A stretch of 64,000 nt of DNA from Marmoricola sp. URHB0036 (GCF_000426045.1 NZ_AUEP01000009.1:186001-250000), one strand, 5' to 3'. Positions 8,637 to 18,408 are shown, numbered from the stretch's first letter. Notes: generated by a model not told the origin, from the sequence alone. Numbers and translations: made by a program.

Positions 8637-8779
8637 CTGAAGCGGACGTAAGGCTATCCCACGTCGTCTCAGGCTCCCAAACCGGCCGGTGACGGCACAA
8701 CTCCGCCCGATACCATCGCGAGAACGTCCGGTTCGGCGGGATGCCACCTGTGCCGGGACGAGACCCGAGAGGAGGCACC

Positions 8780-9499
8780 GTGAGCGCGCTGCAACGATTC
8801 GAGAACCGGCTGGAGCAGATGATCTCCGGTGTCTTCGCGCGCACCTTCCGCAGCGCCGTACAGCCGGTCGAGATCGCCTCGGCCCTCAACCGCGAGGTCG
8901 ACAACTCCGCGCAGATCCTCAGCCGCGACCGGCGCCTGGTGCCCAACAACTTCCACGTCGAGCTCTCCGAGGCCGATCACCAGCGGCTCGAGGGCCTCGG
9001 CCCCCAGCTGCCCCGCGAGCTGACCGAGATGCTGCGCGAGCACGCCGCCGAGCAGTCCTATGTCTTCACCGGTCCGGTCAGCATCTCCCTCGAGGTGAGT
9101 GACGACCTGACGACCGGGCGCTTCCGGGTCCGCAGCAAGGCGATCGCGAGCTCCAGCCTGGCCGGCGGTGACCCCAGCGACACCCAGGTACGACGGGCCA
9201 CGGCGACCCTCGAGCTCAACGGCGAACGACTCCCGCTCGCCCCGCCGGGCATCGTCATCGGCCGCGGTAACGACGCCGACCTGCGGATCGACGACCCGGG
9301 GGTGTCCCGCAAGCACATCGAGATCCGCGTGGAGGAGCCCGACGAGCTCGCCGCCGAGCCACGGATCACCGTCCACGACCTCGGCTCCACCAACGGCATG
9401 TCGGTCAACGGCAAGCGGGTCGACAAGGCCACGCTCGCCGATGGTGCAACGATCAGGATCGGCAACACGACCATGACCCTGCACCTCAAACGAGGGTGA
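8780..9499 (+). CDS. fhaA: FhaA: DUF3662 and FHA domain protein
   Basis: A 239-residue protein. Residues 1 to about 115 are a DUF3662 domain (RFENRLEQMISGVFARTF, AVQPVEIA). A short linker leads to a C-terminal FHA domain with the phosphothreonine-binding residues in IGRGNDADLRIDD, GVSRKHIEI and DLGSTNG. In mycobacteria FhaA binds phosphorylated PknB substrates such as MviN and regulates peptidoglycan synthesis. GTG 8780 follows a strong GAGGAGG. It is the first gene of a tightly packed seven-gene operon extending to pknB. It is shorter than mycobacterial FhaA because the low-complexity middle is almost missing. Confidence 0.92.
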   Translation: MSALQRFENRLEQMISGVFARTFRSAVQPVEIASALNREVDNSAQILSRDRRLVPNNFHVELSEADHQRLEGLGPQLPRELTEMLREHAAEQSYVFTGPVSISLEVSDDLTTGRFRVRSKAIASSSLAGGDPSDTQVRRATATLELNGERLPLAPPGIVIGRGNDADLRIDDPGVSRKHIEIRVEEPDELAAEPRITVHDLGSTNGMSVNGKRVDKATLADGATIRIGNTTMTLHLKRG

Positions 9500-9506
9500 C
9501 CCCGAC

Positions 9507-9992
9507 TTGTCCGAGCTGACCCTGGTCCTGATCCGCTTCGCCTACCTGGCGATCCTGTGGATCTTCGTCCTCTCCTGCATCTCGGTGATCCGGTCCGACA
9601 TGTTCGGCGCCCGGGTGGCCCGCCAGGAGGCAGGCGGCCCGTCCCGCGCCGAACGCAAGGCGCGCTCCAAGCAGCAGAAGAGCTCCAAGCCGCGCCGCGG
9701 CGTACCCACCCAGGTGGTGATCGTCGAGGGCGGCAACAAGGGTGAGGCCGTCTCGCTGGAGCACGCACCCCTGCTCATCGGGCGCGGCAACGACGCCGCC
9801 ATCCGTCTCGACGACGACTACGTCTCCACCCGACACGCCCGCATCGCCAGCTCCGGTGAGCAGTGGTTCGTCGAGGACCTCGGCTCCACCAACGGCACCT
9901 ACGTCGGCACCAGCCGCATCTCCCAGGCCACCGCCCTCCAGCTCGGCACCCAGATCCGCATCGGGAAGACGATCCTGGAGCTGCGCAAGTGA
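9507..9992 (+). CDS. fhaB: FhaB/FipA: membrane-anchored FHA domain protein
   Basis: A 161-residue protein with one N-terminal membrane helix (LTLVLIRFAYLAILWIFVLS), a basic linker (ERKARSKQQKSSK), and a C-terminal FHA domain with IGRGNDAAIRLDD, YVSTRHARI and DLGSTNGTY. It is inferred to recruit PASTA-kinase substrates to the division or elongation machinery. The start is TTG 9507, seven bases after the fhaA stop. The stop overlaps the next start as GTGA, so translation with pstP is coupled. Confidence 0.92.
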   Translation: MSELTLVLIRFAYLAILWIFVLSCISVIRSDMFGARVARQEAGGPSRAERKARSKQQKSSKPRRGVPTQVVIVEGGNKGEAVSLEHAPLLIGRGNDAAIRLDDDYVSTRHARIASSGEQWFVEDLGSTNGTYVGTSRISQATALQLGTQIRIGKTILELRK

Positions 9993-11401
9993 AGCTCCGG
10001 TACGCCGCGCTCTCCGACGTCGGCCGGGTCCGGCGCGACAACCAGGACTCCGGGTACGCCGGTCCCAACCTCCTCGTCATCGCCGACGGCGTCGGTGGGT
10101 CCGCCCGAGGTGACATCGCCAGCGCCGCGACGGTCGACGTGCTCCGCAAGCTCGACGAGCCGCCGGGCCAGGACCTCCAGGGAGACATGCTCGGAGGCCT
10201 CGCCGGTGCGATCCACCGCAGCCACGACCGCATCGCCGGCCTGGTCGCGGAGAACCCCGAGATCGAGGGCACCAGCACCACCGTCACTGCCGTCATCTTC
10301 GACGGCACCCAGATCGGCGTCGGCCACGTCGGCGACAGCCGCGGCTACCTGCTCCGCGACGGCGCCCTCTCCCAGCTGACCACTGACCACACCTTCGTGC
10401 AGAGCCTGATCGACGAGGGCCGCATCACCGAGGACGAGGCGCGGGTGCACCCGCACCGCAACCTGATCCTGCGGGCCGTCGACGGGGTGCACGAGCCCGA
10501 GCCGGACGTGTTCACCCTCGAGGTCGCCGCCGGCGACCGGATCCTGCTCTGCTCCGACGGCTGCTCCGGCGTCCTCTCCGACGACGACCTCGCGCGTTTC
10601 CTGGCCGACGGGACCCCCGACCACGTCGCGGTCTCCCTGGTCAGTGCCTCGCTCGAGGCGGGCAGCTCCGACAACGTCACCGTCGTGGTGGCCGACGTCG
10701 TCGACGACGACGCCGTGGACGACACCGACACCAACGCGTCGGCCGTCACCGGTCCGATGCTCGTGGGCGCCGCCGCCGAGGCTCCCCGCCGACGGGGCAC
10801 GGCCGGACGCGCCACGCGGGCCGCGGACACCGGGGAGCTCGAGCCGATCGAGGATCCGGTGGGGTACGACGGCGACGTCGACCCCGAGGAGATGCGCTAT
10901 GCCCCGCGCCCACCACGACGCTTCACCTGGGCGCGACGGATCGCCGTCGTCGCAGTGATCGCGCTGCTGGCCGCGATCATCGGCTTCGCCGGGTGGAAGT
11001 GGAGCCAGACCCAGTACTACGTGGCCAACGACGGTGACGACGTGGCGATCTTCCAGGGCGTCGAGGCCACCGTCCCGGGCATCAACACCCACCACGTCGA
11101 GGAAGCCAGCGACCTCAAGCTCGACGACCTCCCGGACTACAACGCCCGCCAGGTGCGCGACGGCATCAGTGCCAGCAGCCTCGAGGACGCCCGTGGCATC
11201 GTCAGCCGGTTGCAGCGCCTGGTCCCGTGCCCGGAGCCGACGCCCAGTCCGAGCGCCAGCCCGAGCCTGAGGAAGAAGAACCTGCCGAGCAAGACGGCCA
11301 GGCCGAGGCAGAGCCGCACCCCCGCCGCCAGCTCCACTCCCCGACCGAGCACGAGCCCGTCGCCCTCCTCCGGCTCCGGCCTGTGCGCCGAGACGCCATG
11401 A
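9989..11401 (+). CDS. pstP: PP2C-family Ser/Thr protein phosphatase
   Basis: A 470-residue phosphatase that reverses PknA/PknB phosphorylation. The cytoplasmic PP2C domain (about residues 1-235) has the metal-binding motifs RRDNQDSGY, ADGVGG, GHVGDSRGYL, CSDGCSG and SSDNVTVVV. A linker of about 70 residues leads to one membrane helix (IAVVAVIALLAAIIGFAGW, near 315-335). An extracellular part follows, ending in a Pro/Ser-rich tail. Start GTG 9989 overlaps the fhaB stop, and the stop overlaps the rodA start as ATGA. It matches the known M. tuberculosis PstP layout. Confidence 0.93.
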   Translation: MKLRYAALSDVGRVRRDNQDSGYAGPNLLVIADGVGGSARGDIASAATVDVLRKLDEPPGQDLQGDMLGGLAGAIHRSHDRIAGLVAENPEIEGTSTTVTAVIFDGTQIGVGHVGDSRGYLLRDGALSQLTTDHTFVQSLIDEGRITEDEARVHPHRNLILRAVDGVHEPEPDVFTLEVAAGDRILLCSDGCSGVLSDDDLARFLADGTPDHVAVSLVSASLEAGSSDNVTVVVADVVDDDAVDDTDTNASAVTGPMLVGAAAEAPRRRGTAGRATRAADTGELEPIEDPVGYDGDVDPEEMRYAPRPPRRFTWARRIAVVAVIALLAAIIGFAGWKWSQTQYYVANDGDDVAIFQGVEATVPGINTHHVEEASDLKLDDLPDYNARQVRDGISASSLEDARGIVSRLQRLVPCPEPTPSPSASPSLRKKNLPSKTARPRQSRTPAASSTPRPSTSPSPSSGSGLCAETP

Positions 11402-12813
11402 GCACCGGACAGGCCGGCCCGCCCGCACCCCAGGGCCTGATGGGCTTCGTGCACCGTCGTCGACGCGGTGCCGAGCTGGTGCTGCTCATCCTCAGCCTGG
11501 TCGTCGGCATCGGGGCGTACGCCGCCGTGGGTCTCGGCGTCGACGGAACGCTCCCGGTCAACCTGTTCACCTACGGCGCCTGGCTGGCCGGCCTGGTGAT
11601 CGCCTGTCACGTGGTGATCCGCATCTTCGCGGCGTACGCCGACCCGATCCTGCTGCCGATCGTCTCGGCCCTCAACGGCATCGGGCTGGCGATGATCCAC
11701 CGCATAGACCTCGCGCGCCAGGCCAGCCGACCCAGCTCCAACGGCTTCGCGGACGCCCAGCTGGTCTGGATGACGCTGGGCGCCATCCTGTTCGTCGCGG
11801 TGTTGATCATCGTCCGCGACCACCGTCGGCTGCAGTCCTTCACCTACACCTTCGGGCTCGCGGCCATCGTGCTGCTGCTCCTGCCGCTCCTGCCCGGCAT
11901 CGGTCGGACCATCAACGGCTCGCGCATCTGGATCAACCTCGGGCCGATGAGCTTCCAGCCCGGCGAGGTCGCCAAGGTGCTCCTCGTGATCGCGTTCGCG
12001 GGCTACCTCGTGCTGCACCGCGACGCCCTCGCGCTGGCCGGCCGTCGGTTCCTGTTCGTCGACCTCCCCCGCGGCCGCGACCTCGGGCCGATCCTCGCCA
12101 TGTGGCTGGTCTCGCTGGGGATCCTGGTCTTCCAGCGCGACCTCGGCTCCTCGCTGCTGTTCTTCGGCCTGTTCCTGGTGATGCTCTACGTCGCGACCGA
12201 GCGCCCCGGCTGGCTGGTCGTCGGCGGTGTCATGTTCGCGGCGGGCGCCTACGCCGGCTTCGTCGCGCTGGGCCACGTGCATGCTCGCGTCGAGGCCTGG
12301 CTGCACCCGTTCAGCCCTGACGTGAACTCCTTCCAGCTCGTGCAGGGGCTCTACGGCATGGGCTGGGGCGGCCTGGTCGGTCGCGGGCTCGGTCAGGGCC
12401 AACCGCAGGTGACCCCGCTCGCCTGGTCCGACTTCATCCTGCCCTCGCTGGGCGAGGAGCTCGGGCTCACCGGCGTGATGGCGATCATCCTGCTCTACGG
12501 GATCCTGGTGGAGCGCGGACTGCGCACCGCCCTGATCTGCCGTGACAACTTCGGCAAGCTGATGGCCACCGGTCTGGCCACCGTGCTCGCGCTCCAGGTC
12601 TTCGTGGTGATCGGCGGCGTCACCCGGCTGATCCCGCTGACCGGCCTGACCACGCCGTTCCTCTCCCAGGGCGGGTCCAGCCTGGTCGCCAACTGGGTGA
12701 TCATCGCGTTGCTGATCCGCATCTCCGACCACGCGCGCCGCCCACCGCCCGAGCTGGTCGAGCCCGACGAGGACTACGACGCCGACGCCACCCAGGTGGT
12801 GAAGATCAGATGA
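11398..12813 (+). CDS. rodA: RodA/FtsW-type peptidoglycan glycosyltransferase (SEDS family)
   Basis: A 471-residue polytopic membrane protein with about ten to twelve helices. SEDS signatures include GRTINGSRIWINLGPMSFQP near the centre and FLSQGGSSLVANW near the C-terminus. SEDS proteins polymerise lipid II with a partner class B PBP, which is encoded directly downstream as pbpA. The start at ATG 11398 overlaps the pstP stop (ATGA), and the stop overlaps the pbpA start in the same way. The cytoplasmic tail is acidic. Confidence 0.93.
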   Translation: MSTGQAGPPAPQGLMGFVHRRRRGAELVLLILSLVVGIGAYAAVGLGVDGTLPVNLFTYGAWLAGLVIACHVVIRIFAAYADPILLPIVSALNGIGLAMIHRIDLARQASRPSSNGFADAQLVWMTLGAILFVAVLIIVRDHRRLQSFTYTFGLAAIVLLLLPLLPGIGRTINGSRIWINLGPMSFQPGEVAKVLLVIAFAGYLVLHRDALALAGRRFLFVDLPRGRDLGPILAMWLVSLGILVFQRDLGSSLLFFGLFLVMLYVATERPGWLVVGGVMFAAGAYAGFVALGHVHARVEAWLHPFSPDVNSFQLVQGLYGMGWGGLVGRGLGQGQPQVTPLAWSDFILPSLGEELGLTGVMAIILLYGILVERGLRTALICRDNFGKLMATGLATVLALQVFVVIGGVTRLIPLTGLTTPFLSQGGSSLVANWVIIALLIRISDHARRPPPELVEPDEDYDADATQVVKIR

Positions 12814-14300
12814 ACAAGCCCATCCGCAACGTCGCAGTGGCCTGCATGCTGCTGTTCGTCGCCCTGCTGATCAACGCGACCTACGTGCAGTACTGGCAGG
12901 CCGACAGCCTCACCTCATTGACCGAGCACCCCGACAACAAGCGCGTCCGCGACGCCGAGTTCTCCCGCGAGCGGGGCGCGATCCTGGTGCACGGCAAGGC
13001 GGTCGCGGAGAGCAACAAGTCCGACGACGACTACAAGTTCCAGCGCGTCTACCCGCAGGGTCCGGAGTACGCCCATCTGACCGGCTACTTCTCCCGCGAC
13101 TGGGGGCTCGGTGCCGTCGAGTCGACGCAGAACTCGATCCTCTCGGGCAGCGACTCGTCACTGTTCGTCAACCGGGTCATCGACCTCGTCGACAACCAGG
13201 CCCCCAAGGGCGGCAGCGTCACCCTGACCGTGGACCCCGACGCGCAGAAGGCGGCGTACGACGGCCTGCGGGCCCTCGGCAACAACGTCCGCGGTGCCGT
13301 CGTGGCCATCGAACCGCGCACCGGCAAGATCCTGGCGATGGTCTCCAGCCCGACCTACAACCCCAACCGGATCGCCAGCCACGACTTCACGGCCGCCGGC
13401 AAGGCCAAGCAGCGGCTCGAGAACGCCAAGCCGAGCCCCCTGGACAACACCGCCATCGAGGAGACCCTCCCCCCGGGCTCGACGTTCAAGCTGGTCACCT
13501 CGGCAGCCGCCCTGATGTCCGGCAAGTACACCCCCGACACCAAGGTTCCGGGCACCGCCACCCTCGACCTGCCGCAGACCACCAAGGACCTCGTCAACGA
13601 GAACCGTGGCGGCTGCGGCGGCGACGAGATCACGCTGACGCAGGCGCTCGCCGTCTCCTGCAACGTGTCCTTCGGGTCGGTGGGCCTCAAGCTCGGCGAC
13701 GACGCGCTGCGCGACCAGGCCGAGAAGTTCGGCTGGGGCACCCGCACCTTCACCGACCTCGACGACTCCCTCACCCGGCAGGCGATCAGCCGCTTCCCGG
13801 AGGACCCCGACGCCCCACAGACCGCGTTGTCCGCGATCGGCCAGTTCGACGTCGCCGCCACCCCGCTCCAGATGGCCATGGTCGCGGCCGGCATCGCCAA
13901 CGACGGCGTGGTGATGAAGCCCTACCTGGTCGACGAGATCAAGTCGCCCAAGCTGGAGACCATCCGCCGTACCGATCCCGACCCGATGCCCGACCAGCCG
14001 GCGATGAGCTCGGCCGCGTCACGCGACCTCCGCGAGATGATGGTCAACGTCGTCGAGAACGGCACCGGCAAGACGGCACAGATCCCGGGCGTGGACGTCG
14101 CCGGCAAGACCGGCACGGCGCAGAGCGCGCCCGACCGTCCTCCGTACGCCTGGTTCGTGTCGTTCGCCCCCGCCGACACCCCGGCTGTCGCGGTCGCCGT
14201 GCTCGTCCAGGACGCCGGTGTCGCGCGCGACCAGATCTCCGGCAGCGGACTCGCGGCCCCGATCGCGAAGGCCGTGATGGAGGCGGTGATCGGCAAGTGA
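12810..14300 (+). CDS. pbpA: PbpA: class B penicillin-binding protein (transpeptidase)
   Basis: A 496-residue protein with one N-terminal signal anchor (VAVACMLLFVALLINATYV), a dimerisation region and a C-terminal transpeptidase domain. The active-site motifs are STFK (Ser near residue 224), SCN and KTGT. It is the predicted crosslinking partner of the upstream RodA and a known kinase-regulated divisome or elongation factor in actinobacteria. It overlaps rodA by ATGA and pknA by GTGA, so the genes are translationally coupled. Confidence 0.94.
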   Translation: MNKPIRNVAVACMLLFVALLINATYVQYWQADSLTSLTEHPDNKRVRDAEFSRERGAILVHGKAVAESNKSDDDYKFQRVYPQGPEYAHLTGYFSRDWGLGAVESTQNSILSGSDSSLFVNRVIDLVDNQAPKGGSVTLTVDPDAQKAAYDGLRALGNNVRGAVVAIEPRTGKILAMVSSPTYNPNRIASHDFTAAGKAKQRLENAKPSPLDNTAIEETLPPGSTFKLVTSAAALMSGKYTPDTKVPGTATLDLPQTTKDLVNENRGGCGGDEITLTQALAVSCNVSFGSVGLKLGDDALRDQAEKFGWGTRTFTDLDDSLTRQAISRFPEDPDAPQTALSAIGQFDVAATPLQMAMVAAGIANDGVVMKPYLVDEIKSPKLETIRRTDPDPMPDQPAMSSAASRDLREMMVNVVENGTGKTAQIPGVDVAGKTGTAQSAPDRPPYAWFVSFAPADTPAVAVAVLVQDAGVARDQISGSGLAAPIAKAVMEAVIGK

Positions 14301-15844
14301 GCGACGACACCCAGGCGATGGGCGGGGCCGACCGCTACGAGCGCACCGAACGCATCGCGACCGGTGGCATGGGCGAGGTGTGGCGTGCCCGCGACACCCT
14401 GCTCGGTCGCGAGGTCGCGGTCAAGGTGCTCAAGCAGGAGTACGCCGACGACCCGACCTTCCGCGCCCGCTTTGCTGCCGAGGCACGCCATGCCGCCGGC
14501 CTGCACCACCCGGGCATCGCGTCGGTGTTCGACTACGGCGCCGTCGAGGGCGAGGCGCCGTACCTCGTGATGGAGCTGGTCGACGGCCGACCGCTGTCGG
14601 AGCTGATCGCCGGTGACCGCCCGATCGACCCCGAACAGGCGCGGCTGCTCGCCCTCCAGGTGGCCGAGAGCCTGGCCGTCGCCCACCAGGCCGGTGTCGT
14701 GCACCGCGACGTGAAGCCGGCCAACCTGCTGGTCACGCCCGACGGCCGGGTCAAGATCACCGACTTCGGCATCGCCCGCGCCACCGACTCGGTGCCGTAC
14801 ACCCAGACCGGGCAGATCGTCGGCACTCCGCACTACCTCTCCCCCGAGCAGGCGCGCGGCGAGACGGCGACGGCGGCCAGCGACGTCTACGCGCTGGGCG
14901 TGGTGCTCTTCGAGTGCCTCAACGGCACCCGTCCCTTCGTGGCCGACAGCCCGATCGCGACCGCGCTGGCCCACATCCGTGACGAGGTCCCGCCGCTCCC
15001 CGACCACGTCCCACCAGCCCTGGCCGCCGTCGTACGACGGGCGCTGGCGAAGGACCCGGCCGACCGCTACGCCGACGGAGCCGCCTTCGCCGCCGCCCTG
15101 CGCGAGGCCGGCGACCCGGGTGCCGCACCGGTGCCCCCTCCTGCTCCCACGCAGGTCATCCCGGCCGCCGTACCCGCCGCCGCAGCCGCGCCCGACACCC
15201 GCGAGACGGCAGCGGTCCCCGAGCCGCCGGCCCGCGTGACCACCACCGAGGAGCACAACCGCTGGCCGTTGTACGCCGCCGCGGCGGTCGTGCTGCTCGT
15301 CCTGGCCGCCCTCCTGATCTGGCACCCGTGGACCACCACGTCCTCCGACGACGGCTCGACCGGCAACGACACGGTGCAGGTCCGGGCCTCCGACTACATC
15401 GGCGACCCAGTCGCGCAGGTCGAGGACGCGCTGGCCGCCAAGGGCCTGAAGACCAAGACCCACGAGGTCGACAACTCCGGGGACCACGACGCCGACACGG
15501 TCGCCGACCTGCGCCCCACCGGCAAGGTGGCGGCCGGCAGCACCATCACCCTCGACGTCTGGGGCCAGGCGCCCGGCAAGCCGGACAAGACCAAAGGCCC
15601 GGACAAGACCAAGGGCCCGGACAAGACCAAGGGCCCCGACAAGACCAAGTCGCCCAAGCCCGAGCCGAGCACGCCCGCGACCCCCGAGACGCCTGACCAG
15701 AGCAGCAACCCCGGGACCGGCGGCGGGAACGGCGGCGGGAACGGCGGCGGCACCGGGGACGGCGGCGGCCAGACCCAGGGTGCGGCACCAGGTGGACGCG
15801 ACTCGAGCAATGCCCAGCCCAGCCCGGGCACGAAGGGAGACTGA
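14297..15844 (+). CDS. pknA: PknA-type Ser/Thr protein kinase with one PASTA domain
   Basis: A 515-residue receptor kinase. The kinase domain (about 13-275) has the glycine loop, K43 (AVKVLK), HRDVKPANL with D138, and DFG with D156. After a Pro/Ala linker there is a membrane helix near 322-344 and an outer PASTA-like segment (SDYIGDPVAQVEDALAAKGL). The tail is low-complexity: four tandem DKTKGP-like hexapeptides, then a Pro/Thr and Gly/Asn-rich stretch. Mycobacterial PknA has no PASTA domain, so this copy is a variant. It sits between pbpA and pknB with GTGA coupling upstream. Confidence 0.92.
   Translation: MSDDTQAMGGADRYERTERIATGGMGEVWRARDTLLGREVAVKVLKQEYADDPTFRARFAAEARHAAGLHHPGIASVFDYGAVEGEAPYLVMELVDGRPLSELIAGDRPIDPEQARLLALQVAESLAVAHQAGVVHRDVKPANLLVTPDGRVKITDFGIARATDSVPYTQTGQIVGTPHYLSPEQARGETATAASDVYALGVVLFECLNGTRPFVADSPIATALAHIRDEVPPLPDHVPPALAAVVRRALAKDPADRYADGAAFAAALREAGDPGAAPVPPPAPTQVIPAAVPAAAAAPDTRETAAVPEPPARVTTTEEHNRWPLYAAAAVVLLVLAALLIWHPWTTTSSDDGSTGNDTVQVRASDYIGDPVAQVEDALAAKGLKTKTHEVDNSGDHDADTVADLRPTGKVAAGSTITLDVWGQAPGKPDKTKGPDKTKGPDKTKGPDKTKSPKPEPSTPATPETPDQSSNPGTGGGNGGGNGGGTGDGGGQTQGAAPGGRDSSNAQPSPGTKGD
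15581..15652 (+). repeat. Four tandem 18-bp repeats inside pknA
   Basis: Four consecutive 18-bp units, of the form CCGGACAAGACCAAGGGC with few changes, encode repeated Pro-Asp-Lys-Thr-Lys-Gly. They lie in the extracellular tail of the kinase. The repeats are nearly identical at the DNA level, so copy number is likely to vary between strains. Confidence 0.75.
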
Positions 15845-15851
15845 ACCTGCG

Positions 15852-17552
15852 ATGACGGAACCGCAACGGATCGGTGGACGCTACGAGGTGGGCGAACTCC
15901 TCGGGCGCGGCGGCATGGCCGAGGTCCGCAAGGGCACCGACGTGCGGCTCGGACGCACGGTCGCGATCAAGCGGCTGCGTACCGACCTCGCCAGCGACGC
16001 CACCTTCCAGGCCCGGTTCCGCCGGGAGGCGCAGTCGGCCGCCTCGCTCAACCACCCCGCCATCGTCTCCGTCTACGACACCGGCGAGGAGATGTCGACC
16101 GACGGCAGCAACGTCGCGCAGCCCTACATCGTGATGGAGTACGTCGCCGGGCGAACCCTGCGCGACATCCTCCGCGAAGGTCGCAAGATCCTGCCGGAGC
16201 GCGCGCTCGAGATCACCTCCGGCGTGCTCGCCGCCCTCGACTACAGCCACCGGGCCGGCATCATCCACCGCGACATCAAGCCCGGCAACGTGATGTTGAC
16301 CCCGTCGGGCGACGTCAAGGTGATGGACTTCGGCATCGCCCGCGCGGTCTCCGACGCCTCGAGCACCATGACCCAGACCGCGGCGGTCGTCGGCACCGCG
16401 CAGTACCTCTCCCCGGAACAGGCCCGCGGCGAGAACGTCGACTCCCGCTCCGACGTCTACTCCACCGGCTGCCTGCTCTACGAGCTGCTCACCGGCCGGC
16501 CGCCGTTCGTCGGCGACAGCCCGGTGTCGGTGGCCTACCAGCACGTGCGCGAGCAGGCACCGCCTCCCTCCAGCCTCGACGAGGACCTCACCCCCGAGCT
16601 CGACGCCATCGTGATGAAGTCCCTCGCCAAGAACGTCAGCGACCGCTACCCCAGCGCCGCCGCGATGAAGGCCGACATCGACCGCTACCTCGCCGGCAAG
16701 CCGGTGCAGGCTCCGGCCGTCGTGCCGGTCCCGGCCACCGGCTTCATCCCGCCGGACACGGCCACGCAGTACACCCAGGTCCAGGAGCCTGACGACGAGC
16801 CGGAGAAGAAGCGACGCGGCCCGCTCATCCTGCTGCTCATCCTGCTGGTCGCCCTGATCGTGGCGGCCTTGGTCCTCGGGCCGAAGCTGTTCCATGCGGC
16901 CCCCGAGAAGCAGCAGGTGCCCACCATCACCGGCCTCACCCGGGCCCAGGCCGAGCGCACCGTCCAGGACAGCGGCCTGAGCGTGGGCGAGGTGACCTCG
17001 GCCGCCAGCAAGGAGGTGGCCGAGGGTCGCGTCATCTCCCAGACCCCGGAGGCAGGTGACCAGGTCGATCCCGACAGCAAGATCGACTTCGTCGTCTCCA
17101 CCGGCAAACCCGCCGTACCCCTGCCCGACGTGGTGGGCCAGAACAAGGACGACGCCGCCGACCAGTTGCGCAGCCTCGGGTTGCGGGTGGTGCTCACCGA
17201 GCGCGACGCCGACGACCCGAAGGACCAGGTCGTCGAGATGCAACCGCCCGGTGGCACCGAGGTCTCCGACGGCTCGAAGGTCACGCTGTTCTGGTCCGAC
17301 GGGCCCGAGGAGGTGCCCGACGTCATCGGCAAGACCGAGGCCGAGGCCACCCAGCTGATCGAGGACGCCGGGTTCAAGGTGAGCCGGGTGACCGACTCCA
17401 CGACCGAGGCCAAGAAGGGCACCGTGCTGCAGCAGAGCCCGTCGAAGGGCCAGACCCTCGACAAGGGCAGCACCGTGACGATCGTGGTCTCGGCGTACGT
17501 CGCCCCCTCGGCACCGCCGTCGCCCTCGACCTCACCCTCGACGTTGCCGTAG
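15852..17552 (+). CDS. pknB: PknB-type Ser/Thr protein kinase with PASTA repeats
   Basis: A 566-residue transmembrane kinase. Residues 11-275 form the kinase domain with K40 (AIKRL), HRDIKPGN with D141, and DFG. The membrane helix lies at about 322-346 (LILLLILLVALIVAALVLG). Three extracellular PASTA repeats follow (VPTITGLTRAQAERTVQ, LPDVVGQNKDDAADQL, VPDVIGKTEAEATQLI), ending in a Ser/Pro tail. PASTA domains bind muropeptides or lipid II and control growth and division. It is the last gene of the operon and converges on the DUF881 gene 13 bp away. Confidence 0.94.
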   Translation: MTEPQRIGGRYEVGELLGRGGMAEVRKGTDVRLGRTVAIKRLRTDLASDATFQARFRREAQSAASLNHPAIVSVYDTGEEMSTDGSNVAQPYIVMEYVAGRTLRDILREGRKILPERALEITSGVLAALDYSHRAGIIHRDIKPGNVMLTPSGDVKVMDFGIARAVSDASSTMTQTAAVVGTAQYLSPEQARGENVDSRSDVYSTGCLLYELLTGRPPFVGDSPVSVAYQHVREQAPPPSSLDEDLTPELDAIVMKSLAKNVSDRYPSAAAMKADIDRYLAGKPVQAPAVVPVPATGFIPPDTATQYTQVQEPDDEPEKKRRGPLILLLILLVALIVAALVLGPKLFHAAPEKQQVPTITGLTRAQAERTVQDSGLSVGEVTSAASKEVAEGRVISQTPEAGDQVDPDSKIDFVVSTGKPAVPLPDVVGQNKDDAADQLRSLGLRVVLTERDADDPKDQVVEMQPPGGTEVSDGSKVTLFWSDGPEEVPDVIGKTEAEATQLIEDAGFKVSRVTDSTTEAKKGTVLQQSPSKGQTLDKGSTVTIVVSAYVAPSAPPSPSTSPSTLP

Positions 17553-17565
17553 CCGCTCGCCGGGG

Positions 17566-18408
17566 TCAGTCGCGGTCGACGCTGCTCGGCGGCTCGGCGG
17601 TGGCGTAGCGCAGGTCGCTGCTGCCGACGTACCCCGGCATGGTGACGTCGTCGTCGGTGGTCACCCGGTAGCCGAGGTGGTGGGTGTCGACGTAGGTCTT
17701 GTAACCCGCGATGTAGTCGCTGGAGTCGAGCGCGGTCTGCAGCGCGTCGAGGTCGCCGATGGCGGTGATCTCGTACGGCGGGGCGTAGGGGACGCCGTGG
17801 AGCACGACGGTGTTGCCGACGCACTTGATGCCGGTCGTGCTGACCACCCGCTGCTTCTGCAGCGTCATCGCCTCGGCGCCGCCGCTCCACAGCGCGTTGA
17901 CCACCGCCTGGATGTCCTGCTGGTGCACCACCAGCTCGTCCGGGGTGACCTCGCCCTTCTCCACGGCGCGGTCGATCTCCTCCTTCGGCGCGTCGCTGAG
18001 CACCACCGTGATCGCCGGACCGTGCACCGACTCGAACCCGGCCGGACCGCGCAGCTCGTCGACCTGCTGCTGGAGGTTGCTGACCTGGGCGTCGTCGACG
18101 TTCTTGCCGAGGCGGTCCACCTGCTTGGTCAGGGCGGCGACCTGCTGCTGCTGGGTGTCGGTCCGCTCCCGCTGCTGGCGTACGACGGTGTCGAGGTCGG
18201 TCACGCTGGAGGCCCGGAGGTCGAGCCCACCGGCGTCGAGCCCGCTGGTGACGAAGAGTCCACCGGCCACCACGAACACCATGACCGCGGCGATCCGCCA
18301 GGTGTGCCGCCGCTGGAGGCGCCGGCGACGGGGGGTCGTGCCCGACGGGTCGCTCGGGGAGTCGCTCGGGGAGTCGCTCACACGGGGCGCCTTCGGTGGG
18401 GTGGACAT
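17566..18408 (-). CDS. DUF881 family membrane protein
   Basis: A 280-residue protein. A basic, Ser/Pro-rich cytoplasmic N-terminus (residues 1-35) precedes one membrane helix (WRIAAVMVFVVAGGLFVTSG). Then comes a coiled coil of about 55 residues rich in Gln (RERTDTQQQQVAALTKQVDRL) and a globular DUF881 domain with the motif VNALWSGGAEAMTLQKQRV. DUF881 genes often lie beside crgA and the kinase cluster in actinobacteria, which suggests a cell-division or envelope role. The function is not established. It is divergent from crgA, which starts 54 bp away. Confidence 0.85.
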   Translation of the reverse strand: MSTPPKAPRVSDSPSDSPSDPSGTTPRRRRLQRRHTWRIAAVMVFVVAGGLFVTSGLDAGGLDLRASSVTDLDTVVRQQRERTDTQQQQVAALTKQVDRLGKNVDDAQVSNLQQQVDELRGPAGFESVHGPAITVVLSDAPKEEIDRAVEKGEVTPDELVVHQQDIQAVVNALWSGGAEAMTLQKQRVVSTTGIKCVGNTVVLHGVPYAPPYEITAIGDLDALQTALDSSDYIAGYKTYVDTHHLGYRVTTDDDVTMPGYVGSSDLRYATAEPPSSVDRD

